From: Orientallactaga sibirica
Lineage: Eukaryota > Chordata > Mammalia > Rodentia > Dipodidae
DNA length: 64,000 bases
Assembly: GCA_036365145.1 (NCBI GenBank)
Contig: JAEOAD010001700.1
Location: forward strand, 1,008,501-1,072,500
Reading direction: 5' to 3'
The position numbers and the translations under genes were made by a program. This document shows, in pieces, positions 11,303 through 23,556 of this stretch. The notes beneath the pieces were generated by a model. The model ran no database searches. It had not been told where the DNA came from and was given only the letters and a program-made list of their open reading frames with translations. Numbering within the stretch: position 1 is the first letter of the stretch; every line of letters begins with the position of its first letter.

Positions 11303-12559
11303 GAGGGGGTTGGAGAGATGGCTCATTGGTTAAGATGCTTGCCTGTACAAGCTAATGACCATGGTTAGATTCCCTAGTACCCACATACAGCCAGATGCAC
11401 AAAGTGGTACATGTGTCTGAAGTTCATTTGCAGCAGCTGGAAACCCTGGGTACACCCATTCTCTCTGTCTCTCTTCTCTTTCGTGCTGTTTACAATAAAT
11501 AAATAAAAATAAATTAATAGGGCTGGAGAAGATGGCTTAGTGGTTAAGGCATGTGCCTGCAAAGCCAAAGGACCCCAGTTTGATTCCCCAGGACCCATGT
11601 AAGCCAGTTGCACAAGGTGGCACATGTGTCTGGAGTTCGTTTGCAGTGGCTGGAGGCCCTGGCATGCCCATTCTCTCTCTCTCTCTACCCTACACTCTCT
11701 CAAATAAATAAATAAGTAAAATAAAAATAAATAAAATAAAATAATAATTTTTTTAAAAAGGAGCTGGAGCTGGATGTGGTGGTGCACGCCTTTAATCCCA
11801 GCACTTAAGAAGCAGAGGTAGAAGCCGGGCTTGGTGGTGCACACCTTTAATCCCAGCACTTGGGAGGCAGAAGTAGGAGGATTGCCGAGAGTTCAAGGCC
11901 ACCCTGAGACTACATAGTGAAGTCCAGGTCAGCCTGAGCCAGAGTGAGACCCTACCTCGAAAAACCAAAAAAAAAAAAAAAAAAAAAGAAGAAGCAGAAG
12001 TAGGAGGATTGCCATGAGTTCAAGGCCACCCTGGGACTACATAAACCCGGCGTGGTGGCACATGCCTTTAATCCCAGAACTCAGGAGGCAGAGGTAGGAG
12101 GATTGCCATGAGTTCAAAGCCACCCTGAGACTAATTCCAGGTCAGCCTGAGCTAGAGTGAGACCCTACCTCGAACCTCCCCCCAAAAAAAGAAAGGAAAG
12201 AAAGATGATGGGAAAAGAGATAAAGAAAACAAGGAGTTGAACGTGGTAGTGAGGTAATCCCAGTACTTGAGAGGTGGAAGCAGGATGTTCAGGAGTTTAA
12301 TTTTTGGCTACGTAATGGGTTCAATGCCAGACTGAGATCCTGTCTCAAAAATAAATAAATAAGGGTCTGGAGAAGATGGCTTAGTGGTTAAGGTGCTTGC
12401 CTGCAAAGCCAAAGGACCCTGGTTCGATTCCCCAGGACCCACATAAGCCACATGCACAAGGAGGCGCATGCATCTGGAGTTCGTTTGCAGTGGCTGGAGG
12501 CCCTGGTGCGCCCATTCTTTCTTTCTCACTCTATATCTACCTTTTTCTCTATCCTCAAA

Positions 12560-12590
<31 letters not shown>

Positions 12591-12745
12591 TTTTTTTTTT
12601 TGGTTTTGCAAGGTAGGGTCTCACTCTGGTCCAGGCTGACCTGGAATTAACTATGTACTCTCAGGGTGGCCTCGAACTCTCGGCGATTCTACCTCTGCCT
12701 CCCAAGTGCTGGGTTTAAAGGCGTGCGCCACCACGCCCGGCTAAT
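11303..12745. repeat. dense SINE array in last intron
   Basis: tRNA-SINEs at 11,303-11,515 and 11,520-11,755 (plus), B1 copies at 11,768-12,180 (several in a row, plus), a degraded B1 at 12,215-12,360, tRNA-SINE 12,361-12,570 (plus), an (AT)n run at 12,569-12,590 and a B1 12,590-12,745 (minus). Confidence 0.85.
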
Positions 12746-13436
12746 AAGATATATTTTTAAAAAATAAAAATAAATGAATAAGCCACTGACCAGAATAGAT
12801 TGGAATAAAGTATATGCAACTGAGTAACAGATACAGGATTAATATCTAAACATATAAAAGCAGTATGAATCAAATAATGGATATAATGAGAAATTCATAA
12901 AATACAATCTAAGAGTAGTCAAGAAAATAGAATTAATACACAATTTTATTTTCACTCATTGGTCTAATAAAATAAAAAGTACACAATTGGCAAAAAAAAA
13001 AAAAGTTCAGATATTCTCATTGCAGTGTCTAGAAATGGTAATTAGCAAACTAACAAACAAAGCTGAAGACAATTAGTCAACAGCTGACTGGGTATTAGGT
13101 GTAACTACCCTCCTCTTACCGGTGTCTACCTTTGAGAAATGCTCCAGAGGGACACAAGAATCATGAGCAAAGGTGCTCATAGTATCAAAATAAAGCATAA
13201 TCCGGGTTGAGGATTTAGCTCAATGATAGAATGTTTGCTTAGCTTGCCTCAGTTCCCAGCATTAAGAAAGAAAAAAGTAGCATAACCTAACTATCTAAGC
13301 TATGAAGGGATAGCAAGATAATGAGATATGCTTTCATCTATTCACACAGGGAAATACAGCCTCTGAAATGATATATACATGTTTCAGTGTAACTAACAAT
13401 GAACATGTCACATGATTTATAAACAAAAGCTACAAG
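12746..13436. other. A/T-rich unique intronic sequence
   Basis: No exon, no family similarity recognised. Contains one degraded ID-like element (13,203-13,265). Confidence 0.6.
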
Positions 13437-14281
13437 GCCTAGAGAGATGGCTCAGCGGTTAACGGACTTGACTGCAAAGCCTAACAACCCAGGTTCAATT
13501 CCCCAGTAAAGCCAGATGCAGAAAGTGCATCTGGAGTTCACTTGCAGCTGCTAGAGGCCCTGGCACACCCATTTTTTTTGTCTGTTTCTCTTCTCTCTAT
13601 TCCTCTCTGCTTGAAAATAAATAAAATAAATAGCCGGGTATGGTGGTGCAAGCCTTTAATCCCAGCAGTTGGGAGGCAAAGGTAGGAGGATTGCTGTGAG
13701 TTTGAGGCCACCCTGAGACTACATAGTGAATACCAGGTCAGCCTGAGCTAGAGTGAAACCCTACCTTGAAAAAACAAACAAAAACAACCAAAAACAAACA
13801 AAGAAGGTTTGTGATCTCTTTAAAAAAATTTTTTTTTCTATTTATTTATTTGCAAGACAGGGCTGCAGAGATGGCTTAGCGGTTAAGGCACTTGCCTGCA
13901 AAAAGCCAAAGGACCTTGATTCAATTCCCTAGGACCCACATAAGCTAGATGCACAAGGTGGCACATAGGTTTGGAGTTTGTTTGCAGTGGCTAGAGGCCC
14001 TGGCATGCCAATTCTCTCTCTCTCAAATAAAAATTAAAAAAAAAAAAAAAGGAAGAAGATACACAATTTGGAAGGAGAGAGAAAAAGAGAGCAAAGAGAG
14101 GTAAGTATGGGCGCACCAGGGCCTCTTGCATTTGAACTCTAGATACATGCACCACTTTGTGCATCTGGGCTTATGTAGTACTTGACTTGGGAATCGAATC
14201 CAGGCTATCAGGCTTTGCAAGCAAACATTTTAATTGCTAAGCCATCTCTCCAGCCCCATGATCTCTCTCTCTCCTTTTTAT

Positions 14282-14318
<37 letters not shown>

Positions 14319-15405
14319 GGCATGCCAGGGCTTTAGACACTGCAAATGAACTCCAAATGCATGTGCCACCTTGTGCATCTGGCTTACATCCTGAGTTCTG
14401 AGGAGTGGAACCTGGGTCCTTAGGCTTCGCAGGCAAGTGCCTTAATTGCTAAGCCATCTCTCCAGCCCCTCATGATCTCTTTTTTTCTCCAAAATAAATA
14501 AGATAGGCGGGTGTGATGGTGCACACCTTTAATCCCAGCACTCAGGAGGCAGAGGTAGGATGATTGCCATGAATTTGAGACCACCCTGAGACTACATAGT
14601 GAATTCCAGGTCAGCCTGGGCTAAAGTGAGACCCTACCTCAAAAAACTAAAAATAAATAAGTAAAAATAAAAGGGCTAGAGAGATGGCTTAGCCATTAAG
14701 GAGTTTGCGTGCAAAGCCAAAGGACCCAGGTTCAACTCCCCAGGACCCATATATCTGGAGTTCACTTCCAGTGGCTGGAGGCCCTGAGCGTCTATTCTCT
14801 AACTGCCTCTTTCTCTCTCTCCTCTCTCTCTTTCAAATAAAAATTTATGTAAAAATATTTAGAAAAATAGATAAGGTACTTTGTACAAAAAGAAAAAATT
14901 CTGGAATAATCCCTATCACATTATTACTGAATTAGTGAGAAAAGCCCCATGGGAAATTTTAACTTTCCAAATCCTTTCTTTCTTTTCTTTCTTTTCTTTT
15001 CTTTTCTTTTCTTTTCTTTTCTTTTCTTTTCTTTTCTTTTCTTTTCCCCCTCCCTCCCTTCCTTCCTTCCTTTTTTTTTTTTTTTTTTTTGAGGTAGGGT
15101 CTCACTCTAGCCCAGGCTGACCTGGAATTCACTATGTAGTCTCAGGGTGGCCTTGAACTCATGGTGATCCTCCTACCTCTGCCTCCCGAGTGCTGGGATT
15201 AAAGGCCAAATTATTTCTGTAATGTTTGAATAATTTAAAGTAACCAGAAGGTATGTGGTGGCACACACCTTTGAGTCCAGCACTCAGGAAGCACTGCTAG
15301 GATTGCTGTGAGTTCAAGGCCAGCCTGAGACTACATAGTGAATTCCAGGTTAGCCTGGGCTAGCATGAGACCCTACCTTGAAAAACCAAAAAATAATAAA
15401 ATAAG
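13437..15405. repeat. dense SINE array in last intron
   Basis: tRNA-SINE 13,437-13,630 (plus), B1 13,632-13,790 (plus), tRNA-SINE 13,858-14,050 (plus) inserted into a minus tRNA-SINE that ends at 14,256, tRNA-SINE 14,280-14,468 (minus), B1 14,503-14,665 (plus), tRNA-SINE 14,672-14,850 (plus), B1 15,070-15,207 (minus), B1 15,245-15,400 (plus). Confidence 0.85.
14976..15092. repeat. (TTTTC)n and pyrimidine tract
   Basis: Roughly 15 TTTTC units then CCTTCC repeats and a T-run that is the tail of the minus B1 beginning at 15,070. Confidence 0.95.
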
Positions 15406-15899
15406 CACAATTGTCTCTGTAATTGATAAAATAAGAAGTAAAGCATACAACCCCTCTGGCAAAAGTGGTAATTAGGACCTACTGAACGTAAAGTACTCAT
15501 CTTGACACAGCCCTTCTCCCTAAAGTAGGCAAGACAGAAGAGCTTAAAGAATGGCTCAGGTACTGTTATTGGCCAGTAGTACTTAGGATCCTCAGTGTCC
15601 AGGTTAATGTAATGGGAAGGACAAGGACTGGGCTGGCCTGCAGCTAGGAAGTCTACACAGCACCTTGCCCATACATAGGAAGGCCTGGCTGAACAGACCC
15701 TGCTATAGAAAAGGACATAAAATATTGGACTGGAACTGTATTTGTTTAGCCTCTAATCTTTGGGTGGCTCCTCAGACCAATATTTTAAGATGAGGAACAT
15801 TTTATTTGAAAAGGTAATGATGGGAATCAGATTAGCTAAGAGGAATCACAACATCCTAAGTGAGATATAAAACCTAGATGTGCCCTAAAAAGATAGAAA
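15406..15899. other. unique intronic sequence, no gene seen
   Basis: I checked the minus strand for an alternative KANSL3 terminal exon here; CTAG before CTGCAGGCCAGCCC (near 15,640) is a weak acceptor without a stop in the right frame and was not accepted. Confidence 0.6.
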
Positions 15900-16550
15900 T
15901 GAGGGCTTGAAAGGTGGCTCAGTGGTTAAAGGTACTTGCTTGCAAAAGCTTCACAGTACAAGTTTGATTTCCCAATACACAGGTAAAGTCAGATGCACAA
16001 AGTAGTGCATGTGTCTGGAGTTTGTAGCAGCAGGGGCCTTGGCACACCCATACACACTTTCCTCTTTCCCTCCCCTCTCTTAAAGATAGCAATGAATGAC
16101 AAGGTCTGTAAACAGCCTCTACTCATAACCTCTGAATGATAAAACAAAGAGTGTAAGAAGAAAGGGATAGAGAGGGAAACTACACAAGTACACAAAAACG
16201 TATGTCAGATGTGGTGGCACACACCTATGATCCCACCACTTGGGAAGCAGAGGTAGGAGGATTGTCGTGAGTTTGAAGACAGCTTGGGACTACAGAGTGA
16301 ATTCCAAGTTAGCCTGAGCTAGAGTGAGACCCTACTTCAAAAAATAAATAAATAAAATAAAATAAAATAAAAAGCAGCGTGTGGTGGTGCACACCTTTAA
16401 TCCCAGCACTTGGGAGGCAGAAGGAGGAGGATTACCGTGAGTTCGAGGCCACCCTGAGACTACATAGTTAATTCCAGGTCAACCTGGACCAGAGTGAGAT
16501 CCTACCTCGAGAAAAAAACAAACAAACAACAACAACAACAAAAAAACTCC
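15900..16550 (+). repeat. tRNA-SINE and two B1 SINEs
   Basis: tRNA-SINE 15,903-16,085, B1 16,203-16,345 and B1 16,371-16,545, all on the plus strand, antisense to KANSL3. 16,551-16,803 is unique intron. Confidence 0.85.
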
Positions 16551-16803
16551 ACCAATACACCAGCCACTGTATACTCAAATATTACAAACTTAATCCTCAC
16601 AACAGCCAGGAAGTATAGAAAAGGAAACTCAAAGAGGTTCATGCATTGCTCAAAGTGACAAAACTGTAATATTTACCTGATTCTAAATTTGAATATGGTG
16701 TGCTTCTAAATCCAGGGCAGTAGCAGCTCTGGTAGGCTATGTGGCTGGTCTCAACTTACCCATTATTGGATCCTGCTTCCTCAGTCTTTCCGAGCAGACT
16801 CAC

Positions 16804-16937
16804 CTGTGAACTAGACGGTAGCACCTGGGAGGTGGGCTCTTCTGATGCTGCTGCTCCTGACCCCATTGGGCTTAGTGTGGTGATTCTGCTCGGCTGGCCA
16901 CGGAGTGTCAGAGTAATGGTGGTGGGAACCTTCAAGC
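16804..16937 (-). CDS. KANSL3: KANSL3 exon 21 (residues 853-897)
   Basis: 134 nt. Acceptor GTGTGTCTCTCAG, donor GTGAGT after AGTTCACAG. It encodes LKVPTTITLTLRGQPSRITT then LSPMGSGAAASEEPTSQ and VLPSSSQ. If the donor were not used, the frame would add 15 residues (VSLLGKTEEAGSNNG) before a stop at 16,756-16,758. The matching terminal exon is 9.1 kb (proximal copy) or 12.8 kb (distal copy) further on. Confidence 0.95.
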
Positions 16938-17235
16938 CTGAGAGACACACACACAGATGGGTTTTTTGGGATACTTTCCCTTTCTGGAGTTTTTCCCACA
17001 TGACATGCACCCTCAGTATCCTCCCTGGCTGGGTGTTCTATGCTCTACTGGTCAATCTGAAAGACAGCAGGAAACAGCCTATGTTCTCTCAACCTTTCTG
17101 AGAGTTGGGCCCACACAGCTGATTCTAAGAATCAATGCAAGGACCCTGTTTTCAGACCTTGCCCATGTGATGTCAGCAGATAAGTACTGGGTAAGATCTT
17201 AATCTTGGAGTCCCCACAGTTCTCGTGAAACTCAC

Positions 17236-17458
17236 CTGATGCTTGGTTAGAGATCTGGGCCAGGCCAGGGAGGCTGCTTGCCAACTTAGCGAGGCCCCCA
17301 TTGGTCAGCAGCTGGTGGATGGCTGTGGGCTTCCCACCAGGGGTGGTACCCAAAGAGGAGAGAGTGGTGGCCACAGGAATGGTACGGACAATGGTGCTGG
17401 TGCCCGTGGTGATGGCACCCAGGCTCTGCATGGGGGTGGGCAACTTCACACTGGTGGC
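17236..17458 (-). CDS. KANSL3: KANSL3 exon 20 (residues 779-853)
   Basis: 223 nt. Acceptor TGTCCAACAG, donor GTGAGT. It encodes ATSVKLPTPMQSLGAITTGT, then STIVRTIPVATTLSSLGTTP, GGKPTAIHQLLTNGGLAKLA and SSLPGLAQISNQAS. Thr/Ser/Ile-rich repeats of hydrophobic-plus-hydroxyl residues dominate. The last base is the first of a split Gly codon. Confidence 0.96.
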
Positions 17459-17866
17459 CTGTTGGACACACAAGCCCAAGTGATCAGAAGCTGCTGTTCA
17501 ACAGCAACATTCAAGCTTGGAGGTCCCACAGCATACTATTAAAAGCTAACACATACTGATTGCCCACCACATGCAGGGGACTTCTCCAGGCATTTTGTAT
17601 ATATCACCTTCTTTAATGTTCTTAACACTAAAAAGGGGTGAATATTAGCTTATTTTACAGACAAGGAAATAAGACAGAAGGCCAAAAAACTCCAATCAAG
17701 GCCACACAATAAGTAGATCTTAATCTTTGATAGCTCTTTAGCTATGTAATTTGAAAGTTATCCTTGATCTACTGGCTCCAGACATAGTCTCCTTGTCAAA
17801 CCCAATTAAGCTGAGGAGTCCTCCTTTTTCCACACTTGCCCAGCCCAGTGGAAAGCAGATGTGCAC

Positions 17867-17976
17867 CTGTGGGACTGGCCCTGGGGAGGGATTTGCTGGG
17901 AGGCCAGAGGTCTTGCTGCTGATATCCTGCAAGCTGAAGCTGAGGCCTTGGAGTAGGCTGCTGGCTGATGTAGCCC
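17867..17976 (-). CDS. KANSL3: KANSL3 exon 19 (residues 742-778)
   Basis: 110 nt. Acceptor CCTCTCCTAG, donor GTGCAC (non-consensus after GT, but frame and next exon agree). It encodes ATSASSLLQGLSFSLQDISS then KTSGLPANPSPGPVPQ. Confidence 0.94.
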
Positions 17977-18514
17977 CTAGGAGAGGACATAGCAGGTTTC
18001 AGCAGAGGTCAATCACTCACATGTACCCACTCTTATCAACAACTTAACAACTAAACCTCTTGGCCTTGGACACTCCCAGAAGGGTACCAGGAGGGTATTC
18101 CCAGTACATACAGTGGATAGTATATGAGGAAAGATGCTATACCAGATACTGCCTTAGATTTGCTCAGCACACCCCAATCTGCTTCAGACTACCAGTCCTG
18201 AATTTTGAACTGTGTTAGGAAAACAGAGCTTGAGCCCCACGTTCCAAAAACCTAAGTCTCCTTTATTTATAAGAAAGAGGAAGGATTTTTTTTTAAAGCC
18301 AAGTGGATTCAGATGCCTGACATCACCTTACACAATCCAGCATCCTCAAAGCAAAGATGAAGGTCTTCCTGAAGGAGAGGAACATCTGAATGGGCCAGCT
18401 CTGTAGGCTCAGGTTACCAGCCCTTTCATATAGGCTGGGATCAGAGAAAGTGAGGGACAAGTACAGACAGAAAAATGTATTTTGCTATTGTCCAGTATAA
18501 CACCATCTTCAGTT

Positions 18515-18729
18515 TTTTTTTTTTTTTTAATATTTTTATTTATTTGAGAGAGAGAGAGAAAGAGGTAGAGTGAGTATGAGCATGCCAGGCCCTCCTGCCA
18601 ATGCAAATGAACTCCAGATGCATGTGCCACTTTGTGCATCTGGCTTTACATGGGTACTGGGGAATCAGACATGGGCCATCAGGTTTTGCAAGCAAGCACC
18701 CTTAACTGCTGAGCCATCTCTCCAGCCTA
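18515..18729 (-). repeat. tRNA-derived SINE in intron 18
   Basis: Minus-oriented copy with GA-rich tail region, ATGCATGTGCCACTTTGTGC, and GAGCCATCTCTCCAGCC at its head. The rest of intron 18 (17,977-18,994) is unique sequence with no gene. Confidence 0.88.
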
Positions 18730-18994
18730 TCTCCAGTTTTATTCAGACATATTTAAAACACCAAAATGAAACATAATACATATATCAGCTGTACTCATAG
18801 GACAGAACACAGCCCTTGCAGTTATCAAGGTCAATGAACTCCATTCACCTAATGCCAACAACCTGTCAGCATCTATGAGCGCTGGGAGGCCAGAGCACAC
18901 CCTCCACACACAGCTCCAGGGCTGCTATTCTATGACCACTTTCCAGCAGCTGGTCAAAGACTGCTGGGAGAGTGTGTGATGGGCTACAAGATAC

Positions 18995-19125
18995 CTGGGA
19001 GGGAGCTGCCAGGAGAGGTGGCCACCAAGCGGCTCTGGAGCGTGTGCAAGGCATTGGGTGTGGTATTGCTGGAGCCCACTGATGGGGCTGGGCTGGCTGC
19101 GACTCCACCTTCAGAAGAACTTGGC
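18995..19125 (-). CDS. KANSL3: KANSL3 exon 18 (residues 698-742)
   Basis: 131 nt. Acceptor CTTTGTTTCCAG, donor GTATCT. It encodes PSSSEGGVAASPAPSVGSSN, then TTPNALHTLQSRLVATSPGS and SLP. A low-complexity Ser/Ala/Pro stretch surrounds a conserved NALHTLQSRL core. Confidence 0.94.
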
Positions 19126-19218
19126 CTGGAAACAAAGAAAGGGGCCCTGTCATCCAAAGGCCAGAGGGAACCAGACCATAGCAACATGGAGAAGGTCCAG
19201 AGTAAGGTCCAGCAACAC

Positions 19219-19356
19219 TTTTTTTCCCCCGAGGTAGGGTCTTACTCTAGCTCAGGCTAACCTGGAATTCACTATGTTGGCCTCGAACTCATGGTGAGCC
19301 TCCTACCTCTGCCTCCCAATTGCTGGGATTAAAGGTGTGTGCCACCATGCCCAGCT
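19219..19356 (-). repeat. B1-type SINE in intron 17
   Basis: Minus-oriented, in the 536-bp intron 17; GAGCAACACTTTT / CAGCAACACTTTT at the two sides is its target-site duplication. Confidence 0.87.
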
Positions 19357-19661
19357 GAGCAACACTTTTAATTTGATATAGGACAGAATTTTCTGTTTCT
19401 TTTTTCTAGATTCTGATCCCCACCTCTATTGTCCTTAATGTCAGGCCTAAAAAAACTCAGACCTTAGAGCAAAACCAGAGATTTACAATATGTCAAGCAA
19501 GAGAACTCTGAATTGACTCAGATGAAAGACAAAGATCAGAAAGAAGTTACATGACCTAACTTATAGACTCAAGAATCTATCAACTTTTCAAAACACTAAA
19601 TGAACCAGAAAAGGGGTGTAGGGAAAGGAGGGACTAGAGGAAGACCAAGGAGCGGACTCAC

Positions 19662-19743
19662 TTGGCTGTGGTGAGAAGCCCGGTGAGCTCCTTGGCCCCT
19701 GCTGAAGCCCCCAATGTCATGGTGATGGGCTTCCCTCCTGCAG
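19662..19743 (-). CDS. KANSL3: KANSL3 exon 17 (residues 671-698)
   Basis: 82 nt. Acceptor GTTTCTGTTTTGCAG, donor GTGAGT. It encodes AGGKPITMTLGASAGAKELT then GLLTTA and two bases of a Lys codon. This begins the Gly/Ala/Thr-rich C-terminal tail. Confidence 0.95.
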
Positions 19744-20328
19744 CTGCAAAACAGAAACCCCCCAAACCACAGGTCAGTCCTACTTTGCCCCTACCTTTCT
19801 GAGTTTTACAAGCAAGGTTAAATGCATAATGTTATGGCCAAAGACTAGAAGAATAGCTATTGAAGGAAATGTAGGAATTATTTTTTCCTTCCATTTTCTA
19901 AGCTTTCTAGAGTATCTCATTATCTTTTTTCCCCTGTGTTTTATTTTTATCACTGAAGGAAAAAAACACAGCAGCAAGTTGTGTGTTGGCTTCAATAAGA
20001 GCAAATAGTTAATCTTTAACATAGCCACTACACTCCAGAACTGAAGGCAACATAGTTCATTACCTTTCATTAAAATCAATAAAAATAAAAAAATACATAA
20101 TGCTCTGAATGGCCCTACAGCTCCTCCCCCTACTCTGCCTTCCCAGTCATTAAGACAAGATTACTGCCAATTTTCTTGTATGTATAAACTCATGCCTTCT
20201 CTGTTCCAGGTACTCCTTACACTGAAGCAGAGGCTGAACTGCCCATCCAGCAAGCAGTCCCCAATGGGGCAACCTGTGTGCCTAGGAGAGCTGGTCAGCT
20301 TTTACCAAACATGCCACAAGAGACTCAC

Positions 20329-20520
20329 CTTCAGGAGCTCCACTTTGGGAAGGAGTACAAGGCCCTCCAGCTGTGTCCCCTTGGGAGATCAAAGACACCT
20401 TGATCTTTGGCCGCTTGGAGGTCTTGGTGCCAGGAAGAGGACTGGAAGGATGGTGCCGCTTCAGTTGGACCCTAAGCTCTTCTTTCTCTGCCTCCTCTGT
20501 TGGTTCTGTTGAAATGGGAA
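20329..20520 (-). CDS. KANSL3: KANSL3 exon 16 (residues 607-671, basic NLS-like region)
   Basis: 192 nt. Acceptor AAGATCTTACC...CACCTCTTAG, donor GTGAGT. It encodes PISTEPTEEAEKEELRVQL, then KRHHPSSPLPGTKTSKRPK and IKVSLISQGDTAGGP. Two basic clusters (KR at 627-628 and KRPKIK at 642-647) separated by a Pro/Ser linker look like a bipartite nuclear localisation signal, which fits a chromatin-complex subunit; that function is inferred. Confidence 0.95.
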
Positions 20521-21756
20521 CTAAGAGGTGGAGCTGGGGTAAGATCTTCCATAAGCCAAAAAAGCCCAACAGGTACTACCAGTCAAGCCAGCAAGGAACA
20601 CCATGTGGGAGACACATAAGAGACACTCTAGGTATAGGACACATGTCTCAGTCCCAACTCAGGCCCCATCTGAGGTGGATCCCACTCCCCCTTCTCAGAG
20701 ATGGCTCCAACCCATCCACCACTTTGTCCTGGAGTTGGAAAGGAAAGGGCTTTGCTGGTAGGAATAAAATGACAGAAACACGCTGATGCTTCCTAGCAAG
20801 CCCAACACCAAATAGAGAACTCACCACAGTGACCCTCAACAGCCTTTCTAGTCTCCAGGAATGTTATCATTTTCCTGCTGTAAGCCCTCCCTTACACTGT
20901 CCCACAGCTGGGGGACAGTAAATATTCTATAAGGAATGCAAGAAGAAATGGCTACCTAGTCCTTTGCAAAATGGAGAGTATTCATAAGAGCTCAAGGTTG
21001 ACAGTCTGCTTGCCAAATGGAGGTAGTGAGAGAGACTGCCACTAGGACTTCAGGGCATCTCAGTTCCTGCTCAGAGGTAACAGGGTAGCAATGGTCCATG
21101 TAACAGCCTTGTCCCTAAGTCATCCGTAACAGTAGAGTATCCACACATGGGTTGCCCCCTCCACTGATGCAAACAGATCTTTGTGCATATAGTCAAATCT
21201 TTTGTACTCAAGTTATCCTTTAGGATTCCCCAGTTTCCCTCCTATTTGCACATGTAAATCTCCTTTAGATCCTCTTAACACAGACAAGCAGGGCTGGGGT
21301 GAGAGGAAAGCAGCAGTCCATTGAGCACAGGGGCAAGCAGTCCTTGCATGGAGCCACAATGAGGGTATTACCAGCCAAAAGTACTACTTAGGAAATGTAT
21401 GTATGTGCTAGCTAAAATGAGAGGAGGACAGTGGGTAGTACCTGGCATGCTTGTAGCAGTCAGAATGAAAATAGGAACACAGAGGTAGGGAGGAAAAAAA
21501 AGGATATGAAGGCTCACAGGAACACAACAGAGAAGCAAGCCAAGAAGTATGCTGGAGAATGGTAAGAACAGGAAAAGCAAAGCAACATGAGATGTCAACA
21601 AAAAGAATGGAGAAAGAGGAATGGCTACAGCAAAGGGAATTGGCAGATAAAAGATGGAAAGCACAGGAAGAACCCAGAGAGGGCGGCGGGAGGGAAATAA
21701 GAGGCAGGGATGGAGTGCAGTGAGCCAAGGCGAGCAAGTGAAAGAGCCATACTCAC
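20521..21756. other. KANSL3 intron 15, unique sequence
   Basis: No SINE of either major type and no second gene seen. A purine-rich stretch (about 21,415-21,720) is open in the exon 15 frame on the minus strand but shows no conserved protein pattern. Confidence 0.7.
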
Positions 21757-21834
21757 CAAAGAGACAGGAGGAGGCGCCAGGAGGAAATGCTTTCCTCACC
21801 AGCATGTTTTGTTTCAGAAAAGCAGCAAACTGAG
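21757..21834 (-). CDS. KANSL3: KANSL3 exon 15 (residues 581-607)
   Basis: 78 nt. Acceptor TGATTCATTCCAG, donor GTGAGT. It encodes QFAAFLKQNMLVRKAFPPG then ASSCLF, with split Ala and Val codons at the borders. Frame and phase join exons 14 and 16 exactly. The open frame continues some 400 nt into intron 15 without family similarity, so I end the exon at the donor. Confidence 0.94.
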
Positions 21835-21909
21835 CTGGAATGAATCAGAAAGAATTACAGAATCATAGCAACTAAAGAAAGGAGAAACAGAGTAGGAATT
21901 AGGAAAAAG

Positions 21910-23090
21910 GAGAAGCCAGGTGTGGTGGTGCACACTTTTAATCCCAGCACTCAGGAGGCAGAGGTGGGAGAATCACTGTGAGTTCAAGGCCAGCCTGAGA
22001 CTACACAGTCAATTCCAGGTCAGCCTGGGCTAGAGCGAGACCCTATCTTGAAAAAAAAGGTTGAACATTGTAAGCAGGGGCTCTTTTTAAGGGTACTTCA
22101 TAAAGAGTTCTGAAACCTGACTGCTACTATGTGCTAGATGAATCATCTATCACTAAAGGAAGTGAAACACACTTGCTTCATGGGGCCATTGTCAAGAACC
22201 AATGCGCTAAGGCAAGTAGAGTGCAAATAAGAGGAGAGGGTAGTATATATTAAGGGCTCTGTTTATATTAACTATTATTTTTCACTTGCCCATCAGCTCC
22301 GCTAATGTTCTATAGATATTGCTGTCCCCACTGACATCTCTTATCTTAAACTCAGCTCACTTATCAGCCACCCAGAACTCCTTAGATTCTCTAGTCCTGC
22401 CACCCAAAATCAAACTGCTAGCTCTGCCTTCATCATATGTTTATAGGGAAACCACAACTCAGAACTTGGCTCTAACCATCACTCAAGAGCTAGATCATAA
22501 GGCATCCATGCAGACACTACAGGCCTGGCTTCTTCTGTTGCCTTCACCCACCCATTCAGACCTCTGATCCTTATTAGCTCCACTTCACAAGAAGCCTGGG
22601 TTTAAGTTCTGACCCCTTGGGTCCATTAAAAGCAACACAGGAGCTGGGTGTGGTGGCGCACGCCTTTCATCCCAGCACTTGGGAGGCAGATGTAGGAGGA
22701 TCACCGTGAGTTCAAGGCCACCCTGAGACTACCAAGTGAATGCCAGGTCAGCCTTGGCTAGAACCCAACCACCTGCCCCCCCAAAAAAAAAAAACCAACA
22801 CAGAAGCAGAGCATGGTGGTGCACACCTTTAATCCCAGCACTTGGGAGGCAGAGGTAGGAGGATCGCCATGAGTTCAAGGCTACCCTGAGACTACATAGT
22901 GAATTCCAGGTCAGCCTGAGTTAGAGCAAGACCCTACCTTGAAAAACAAACAAACAAAAAGCAACACAGGGAAATAAGAGCATCATCTTTTCCTTTCAGC
23001 ATCTTCTAAAAGCCACATATGTCTGGAGTTTGTTTGCAGTGCCCATTCTCTCTCTCTCTCTCTCTCTCTCTCAAATAAATAAACAATACT
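21910..23090 (+). repeat. SINEs of intron 14
   Basis: B1 copies at 21,914-22,060, 22,640-22,800 and 22,805-22,965, and a truncated tRNA-SINE at 23,015-23,080 with CTGGAGTTTGTTTGCAGTG and (TC)n. 22,065-22,635 is unique with no gene. Confidence 0.85.
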
Positions 23091-23556
23091 TAAAGGAAAA
23101 AAAAAATCAGAAAGCCTAATTCAGAATCCTGGTTAACTCTGTGGAAGGTCCAGAATGGGAATTTCAACTCTTCAAGAGCCAAACAAAGAAGGGCATGATG
23201 CAAGGTGAGCTGCCCTGGAATCTGATAATCACCCTGTGCTCATGATCGGAAAAGCTTCCTGACTGTAGGAGTGTGGCAGTAGCTTCTGCAGTTATTAATT
23301 AGCAAGTAAGCTAGACCACTACACATGTAGTAGGTGTTCTAAACCCAACATCTCCAGCACATTAAGACAAAGCTGTGACTAGTGACAAAAGTTCCACTCC
23401 CATATAGCCCTTGGTGCTCAACTTAATTTTGCCTAGACAATAATGTGTAAAATGTTATTTCCATAAAAAATTGCAGATTTCATACTTTCCAGCTACCACA
23501 TGACATCAGCTACAGAAGAAAGACCCCAGTGGTGCTGCTGGGTCAGAAGCCTATAC

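Noticed and set aside
11303..11340. tRNA-like A and B boxes as functional tRNA genes
   Set aside because: They recur dozens of times as heads of the tRNA-derived SINE and are followed by the SINE body, not a tRNA 3' half.
15595..15660. Candidate KANSL3 terminal exon in unique intron sequence
   Set aside because: The acceptor is weak and the coding match poor; the exact RLPPAP-stop with a strong acceptor at 7,669 and 3,979 is far better.
21368..21756. Extension of exon 15 into intron 15
   Set aside because: The frame stays open past the donor but loses all similarity to KANSL3, while the splice to exon 16 restores it in phase.
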